Positions 60,479 to 64,000 of a stretch of 64,000 nucleotides of DNA are shown here, in pieces. Source of the DNA: Nioella sp964229645 (GTDB taxonomy: Bacteria > Pseudomonadota > Alphaproteobacteria > Rhodobacterales > Rhodobacteraceae); the NCBI RefSeq assembly GCF_964229645.1, contig NZ_CAXREX010000182.1:48985-112984 (forward strand), given 5' to 3'. A model generated the notes under the pieces. It did no database searches. It was not told the origin of the DNA and saw only the letters and a program-made list of their open reading frames with translations. Within the stretch, counting starts at the first letter, position 1. Each line of letters opens with the position of its first letter. Both the position numbers and the translations under genes were made by a program.

Positions 60479-61589
60479 GTGGATTCACAAACGAAGTGCA
60501 AATTCTGTATCAAAACAGATGTTTGCATGGAGGTTGATGAATGGGAAGCCACTACTCTCACCTGACAATGGAAGAGCGCCGCAAGATCGAGAAATGGCAT
60601 GACGCAAAAATGCCAGTGCCAGAGATCGCCGATCGGCTGGGCCGTGCGCCGTCGTCGATCTACCGAGAACTCAAGCGCAACGTCTACGAAGACACCGAAA
60701 TCCCTGAGCTGAACGGCTACTATTCCGTCACCGCGCAGAACGCCTATGAGAGCCGCCGCGCCATCCATCGCAAGCTGATCGTGAACCCCGATTTGAAAGC
60801 CGCCGTCGAGGATCGCCTGAAGGCCGGATGGTCGCCGGAGCAGATCGCCGGCCGCATGCGCCTGGAACGCCACCCGATCCGCGTCAGCCACGAGACAATC
60901 TACCGTTTCGCCTACTCCGAGGACGGCCGCGCCGAGGCTTTCTACCGGCATCTGCCCGAGCATCGCAAACGCCGCAGGCCGCGCGGTTACCGGCGCCACC
61001 ACCGCACCCATATCTTCGACAGCCAGAGCCTGTCACACAGGCCCGAGGCCGTCTCGGAGCGCAGCGAATTCGGGCACTGGGAGTGTGACCTGATGATGTT
61101 CCGCAAGGAGCACGGCAAGATCAACGTCACCTCTCTGGTCGAGCGGGTCAGTCGCTACACCGTGGTGATGCGCAATGAGGACCGCCAGTCGAAACCGATC
61201 ATGGAAGCCCTGATCCAGGGCCTCGCGCCCCTGCCTGCAGAAGCACGCCAGTCGATCACCTTCGACCGCGGCACCGAGTTCTCGGCCTGGCGCAAGCTGA
61301 AGGATGGGATCGGTGCGGACGCGTGGTTCTGTGACCCGCAGGCGCCCTATCAAAAGGGCACGGTCGAGAACACAAACAACCGCCTTCGAAAGTACCTGCC
61401 CCGCTCGACCGAACCGACGGCGCTAACAAATCGATATTTGAGGTCGATTTGCCAGCGCCTCAATTCAACGCCGCGCAAATGCCTTGGTTATAGAACCCCG
61501 GCGGAAGTCTTTGAAAGCGAACTGATGGCCATTCGGAATGGGATAGAATAGAAACGATATCAGATAGTTGCACTTCACCGTGAGTTCAC
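60479..61589 (+). mobile_element. IS30-family insertion sequence, element 1
   Basis: About 1.11 kb. Imperfect terminal inverted repeats: GTGGATTCAC and GAAGTGCAA on the left (60479-60501) face TTGCACTTC and GTGAGTTCAC on the right (61568-61589). One full transposase lies inside. An AT-rich stretch (60400-60480) precedes it. Ends are approximate, and target duplications of two to three bases cannot be read. Confidence 0.7.
60541..61551 (+). CDS. IS30 family transposase (element 1)
   Basis: A 336-residue DDE transposase. N-terminal helix-turn-helix LTMEERRKIEKW and SSIYRELKRN; the catalytic core has FGHWECDLM (first Asp), ITFDRGTEF (second Asp) and KGTVENTN (Glu). No frameshift or stop interrupts it, so the element may be active. 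GGAGG lies seven bases before the start and is preceded by a hairpin formed by TGCAAA (60497-60502) and TTTGCA (60522-60527) with an inner TCTGT/ACAGA stem. Confidence 0.95.
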   Translation: MGSHYSHLTMEERRKIEKWHDAKMPVPEIADRLGRAPSSIYRELKRNVYEDTEIPELNGYYSVTAQNAYESRRAIHRKLIVNPDLKAAVEDRLKAGWSPEQIAGRMRLERHPIRVSHETIYRFAYSEDGRAEAFYRHLPEHRKRRRPRGYRRHHRTHIFDSQSLSHRPEAVSERSEFGHWECDLMMFRKEHGKINVTSLVERVSRYTVVMRNEDRQSKPIMEALIQGLAPLPAEARQSITFDRGTEFSAWRKLKDGIGADAWFCDPQAPYQKGTVENTNNRLRKYLPRSTEPTALTNRYLRSICQRLNSTPRKCLGYRTPAEVFESELMAIRNGIE

Positions 61590-61617
61590 AGTTGGAGAGC
61601 GCTACCCTGAAGTGCGA

Positions 61618-61652
61618 CTCCTATTAGAAAACAATGAGTTATCTAATAGGAG
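61618..61652 (+). promoter_or_regulatory. Leader hairpin sequestering the transposase ribosome-binding site
   Basis: CTCCTATTAGA (61618-61628) pairs perfectly with TCTAATAGGAG (61642-61652) around a 13-base loop. The right arm contains AGGAG, the Shine-Dalgarno eight bases before ATG 61661. Transcripts that start outside the element would fold this and limit transposase translation. Confidence 0.6.
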
Positions 61653-61660
61653 ATCATCGC

Positions 61661-62665
61661 ATGGGAGCCGTGTATTCACAACTGTCGCTTCAAGAACGCC
61701 GTAAGATTGAGAACTGGTGGCATGCAAAGGTGCCTGTCAGAGAGATGGCGCGTGTCCTCAAACGCCACAAATCCACGATCTTTCGCAAGATCAAACGTAA
61801 CTTCTGGGCGGATGATGCCTTTCCAAAGAAGTACGCGGGCTACTTCGGACATGCCGCTCAATTGCAGACGAACAAACGCCGATCCGTGCAGCGCAAGCTG
61901 ATCCGTTACCCCGACCTGTGCAAGAGCGTCATTGCCCGCATTAAGCAAGGATGGACGCCGGAGCAGATTGGCAACCGGATGATCTATGAAGGCGCTAAAC
62001 TGCGGGTCTGCCAGGAAACGATCTACCGCTACATCTATTCCAAAGAAGGCATGGATAAGGAGCTGTGGTGGTACCTGCCCGAGCATCGCAAAGCCCGCAG
62101 GCCGCGTCGTGCCAGAAAGCGCCAGAAGCCCAAGTTTGACCGTGATGTGAGTATCTTGTTCCGCCCCGACGACGTGGCTCATCGCCGCCAGTTCGGGCAC
62201 TGGGAGGCCGATCTTGTCCTGTTCAAACAACGCTTTGGGCAATCGAACGTGACCTCGCTGGTTGAGCGTGTCAGCCGCTTCACCGTACTTCTCAAAAATC
62301 CAAACAAGCGGACAAAGCCCGTAATGGGCAAGATCATAAAAGCTGTGCGCGACCTGCCCCATATCGCGCGTCGTTCAATCACCTTCGACCGCGGCACCGA
62401 GTTCGTCAGCTGGCCGCACCTGCAGGCTGAGATCGGAACGCAAACATGGTTCTGTGATCCGTCTTCGCCCTGGCAGAAAGGTACCGTCGAAAACACCAAT
62501 CGCCGCGCCCGAAGATGGCTGCCGCGGAAGCGAGACATCACGGCAGTCTCAGATCATGAATTGAAAATGATCTGCGACCGCCTCAACGCGACACCCAGAA
62601 AATGCCTCGGATGGAAGACACCGGCAGAGGTCTTCCGAGAAAAGATGATGGAAGAGATGGGCTAA
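61661..62665 (+). CDS. IS30 family transposase (element 2)
   Basis: A 334-residue DDE transposase: LSLQERRKIENWW and STIFRKIKRN (helix-turn-helix), FGHWEADLV, ITFDRGTEF and KGTVENTN (catalytic Asp, Asp, Glu). It is clearly related to, but not a copy of, the transposase of element 1, so the two elements arrived independently. ATG 61661 is chosen for its AGGAG; an in-frame ATG at 61634 lies in the hairpin loop. Confidence 0.95.
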   Translation: MGAVYSQLSLQERRKIENWWHAKVPVREMARVLKRHKSTIFRKIKRNFWADDAFPKKYAGYFGHAAQLQTNKRRSVQRKLIRYPDLCKSVIARIKQGWTPEQIGNRMIYEGAKLRVCQETIYRYIYSKEGMDKELWWYLPEHRKARRPRRARKRQKPKFDRDVSILFRPDDVAHRRQFGHWEADLVLFKQRFGQSNVTSLVERVSRFTVLLKNPNKRTKPVMGKIIKAVRDLPHIARRSITFDRGTEFVSWPHLQAEIGTQTWFCDPSSPWQKGTVENTNRRARRWLPRKRDITAVSDHELKMICDRLNATPRKCLGWKTPAEVFREKMMEEMG

Positions 62666-62721
62666 CACCCCTACCCTGAAAAGCAATAGGAGTCGCGGTT
62701 CAGGTATCGCTTACATGTGTC

Positions 62722-62739
62722 ATGGCGTATTGACGCCAT
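62722..62739. repeat. 18-bp palindrome upstream of the XRE gene
   Basis: ATGGCGT and ACGCCAT flank ATTG, a perfect inverted repeat about 165 bases upstream of the small XRE gene and just outside IS element 2. It could be an operator or a hairpin. The remaining 62.74-62.90 kb shows no gene. Confidence 0.35.
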
Positions 62740-62902
62740 TCAATTCGCGCTCTAGTGGCAATCCCAACGTCAAGTAACCGGAATGACATGCAAAACGGTC
62801 ACACATTTTTTGGCATCCCTTTCAGACCTTTTTGTACTCACACTTTCGAATGTAACATATATCGCGTGGTTATATTTCGCACATCATGTCCGTTCTTTGG
62901 GC

Positions 62903-63112
62903 ATGAACTTGCGGGACCGTGTAGCATTGAACATCCAGGATTTGAGACGCGCTCGCGGCCTCAGCCAGGAAGCGCTTGCTCATCAGGCCAACGTAAGCCG
63001 CGGTCATATGGGCCGGCTCGAGAACTCGAAGTTCGCAGCCTCCCTCGATCTTCTCGAACGCATCGCCCAGGCGCTGAACGTCGATCCCGAAGAACTCTTC
63101 GCGAGGCGCTAA
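62903..63112 (+). CDS. Small XRE-type helix-turn-helix regulator
   Basis: A 69-residue protein that is almost only a Cro/C1-type domain: LRRARGLSQEALAHQANVS (two helices, residues about 13-31), then RGHMGRLENSKFAASLDLLE and a closing LNVDPEELF. ATG 62903 begins the domain; the frame is open upstream, but that part is hydrophobic and unlike the family. Such single-domain regulators are common next to mobile or conjugative genes. Target unknown. Confidence 0.82.
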   Translation: MNLRDRVALNIQDLRRARGLSQEALAHQANVSRGHMGRLENSKFAASLDLLERIAQALNVDPEELFARR

Positions 63113-63188
63113 TCCGCTTCCTAAGGCTTTGAACCCGCCGCGATTAAGAAAGACAGAACGGCAAGAACGGTACGAGTGACGCGGGTAC

Positions 63189-63389
63189 ATGGCGAAAAGA
63201 AAGACAGGCTGGCCTTTCCAGGAAGGGTTTATCATCGACGGAACCCAGGAAACCCATGTGTGTACCGACTATCGCTGGGATGATGGAAGCGTGAGCCGCC
63301 GTCAACTCGTGGACCCTGACAGTTACGACCGTACGCTTGTCACTGTACGGCCGATTTCACTCAAGCTGCCGAGCAGCGAGGATCAGTAG
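63189..63389 (+). CDS. Hypothetical small protein
   Basis: A 66-residue open frame starting MAKRKTGWPFQEGF, with CTDYRWDDGSVSRRQ in the middle. It is hydrophilic, without signal peptide or recognised domain. Composition looks protein-like and it follows the XRE gene by 76 bases in the same direction, but the ribosome-binding site is weak. Its end overlaps the end of the exported protein gene by seven bases. Confidence 0.4.
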   Translation: MAKRKTGWPFQEGFIIDGTQETHVCTDYRWDDGSVSRRQLVDPDSYDRTLVTVRPISLKLPSSEDQ

Positions 63390-63961
63390 GAAAACCACTC
63401 CGAGTGACCCATGTTGCCCTCGTAGTCGCCGTATTCGACCATGATACTGCGAGAATGGAAGTGCCAAAGACCGCCACCGCTCGGGTAGGCGATTTCCTGA
63501 CCGCTTTCGGAGATGAATGTCGCAGGCCAGGGCGTGTGGGATCCGTAGACCCGCTGGATGTGGCGGCAGGTCCGGTTCTCGCGATCGCAGGAGCGGATTG
63601 ACCAGTCCCACTGCCGGGGCTCGTCACGTGGCTCGTAGGATCGCCCGGTGAACCAGATCACATGGGTCCGGTTCAGCCATTCGTAGTCCGGCAGGTTGGT
63701 GTCGAGCTCGCCCTCCCCGCCGGGTCCACCCAGCTCGACCGGCACATGGGCAAAAGTGCAGACCCCGAAGGGCGGCCGGCTCGGCCAGGGCGTGATGCGG
63801 CGGATCATGGTACGATAAGCCCGTGCGCAGACCGCGCTCGGGGGGAAACCACCTGCCATACAGAGCATGATGGCGCAGTCGATGTCGTAGGCTTGCGCCT
63901 TTTCCGGGGCGCCAAACACCGCCATCGCCCCCATCGCAGCTGCCATCGCCTGTCGCTTCAT
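63383..63961 (-). CDS. Exported hypothetical protein, probably of a conjugative element
   Basis: A 192-residue protein with an N-terminal signal peptide (MKRQAMAAAMGAMAVFG to EKAQA, about 24 residues). The mature part begins YDIDCAIMLCMAGGFP, with Cys residues repeated later (VCARAY, GVCTFA, RSCDRENRTC), suggesting disulfides in the periplasm. I recall similar YDVDC-LCLAGGFP proteins from conjugative transfer regions of alphaproteobacteria; this is memory, not a search. GGGAG six bases before ATG 63961 sets the start. Confidence 0.65.
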   Translation of the reverse strand: MKRQAMAAAMGAMAVFGAPEKAQAYDIDCAIMLCMAGGFPPSAVCARAYRTMIRRITPWPSRPPFGVCTFAHVPVELGGPGGEGELDTNLPDYEWLNRTHVIWFTGRSYEPRDEPRQWDWSIRSCDRENRTCRHIQRVYGSHTPWPATFISESGQEIAYPSGGGLWHFHSRSIMVEYGDYEGNMGHSEWFSY

Positions 63962-64000
63962 GTCGCTCTCCCGCAAAAGTTGCGCAGACTATCGCGCAAT

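Larger units (their letters stand above)
61598..62711 (+). mobile_element. IS30-family insertion sequence, element 2
   Basis: About 1.11 kb, beginning eight bases after element 1 ends. Terminal inverted repeats share the perfect core GCGACTCCTATT (61614-61625) and AATAGGAGTCGC (62685-62696), with outer blocks AGCG-TACC-TGAA on both sides, giving 27-28 base repeats with one indel. The transposase is intact. Confidence 0.75.

Noticed and set aside
63404..63601. 65-codon plus-strand frame inside the exported protein gene
   Set aside because: It lies opposite a gene with a convincing signal peptide and ribosome-binding site and has no features of its own.
1..64000. CRISPR arrays, rRNA, tRNA or riboswitches
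   Set aside because: No regularly spaced direct repeats, no ribosomal or cloverleaf sequence and no known aptamer pattern were seen on either strand.

Overview
The window is high-GC, densely packed DNA from an alphaproteobacterium. The gene families and codon use point to a Rhodobacterales/Roseobacter-type organism; this is an inference, because no rRNA or tRNA gene is present. Almost all of it is acyl-CoA catabolism. There are eight acyl-CoA dehydrogenases, three biotin-dependent acyl-CoA carboxylases, four enoyl-CoA hydratase/isomerase genes, five short-chain dehydrogenases, two CoA-transferase-family proteins, two citryl-CoA-lyase-like proteins, one HMG-CoA-lyase-like protein and three acyl-CoA ligases of three different folds.

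Region A (1-12.9 kb) is a carboxylic-acid uptake and activation block. A plus-strand operon carries a MaoC fragment, an NDP-forming acyl-CoA synthetase, a citryl-CoA-lyase-like protein, a racemase-like CoA-transferase-family protein and an acyl-CoA dehydrogenase. It converges on a minus-strand Liv-type ABC importer operon (livK, livH, a fused livM-livG, an acyl-CoA dehydrogenase, livF). A second CoA transferase diverges from livK.

Region B (13-55.4 kb) looks like one large regulon. A 16-bp operator of the form TCWAACA-NN-TGKTAGA occurs five times, in all four divergent promoter regions at about 25.95, 34.09, 40.53 and 47.6 kb. It overlaps recognisable -35/-10 elements in a nearly fixed position. 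One copy lies in front of a gene for an unusual regulator made of two complete TetR repeats in one chain (34144-35478), the obvious candidate for its binding protein. The operators flank a ten-gene minus operon (25.9 to 13.9 kb), an FadH-like flavoenzyme, a BadH-like dehydrogenase, a six-gene minus operon (40.5 to 35.5 kb), an AtuA/carboxylase plus operon (40.6-46.8 kb), a PaaY-like protein, and a thiolase/carboxylase plus operon (47.7-55.4 kb). Three complete carboxylases, each next to hydratases and dehydrogenases, resemble the chemistry of leucine/isovalerate (liu) and acyclic terpene (atu) degradation. The BadH-like dehydrogenase and an acyl-CoA dehydrogenase with Asp at the usual Glu position suggest an alicyclic ring. 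The working hypothesis is a catabolic island for a branched, possibly cyclic isoprenoid acid; the substrate cannot be read from sequence.

Region C (28.0-33.2 kb) sits inside region B but has no operator of its own. It holds a decayed acyl-CoA synthetase remnant, a WrbA-like flavodoxin, a thioesterase, an AraC regulator, an NmrA-type protein and an acetate/acetoacetate-type CoA ligase.

Region D (55.5-60.3 kb) has a metallo-beta-lactamase-fold hydrolase, a luciferase-domain (DUF5519-like) protein, and a small electrophile/quinone-response-like cassette (GST, NmrA-type reductase, LigB-type dioxygenase) divergent from an HxlR regulator.

Region E (60.4-64 kb) is mobile DNA: two different complete IS30-family elements almost touching, each with a hairpin in its transposase leader, then a small XRE regulator and an exported protein of a type I associate with conjugative elements.
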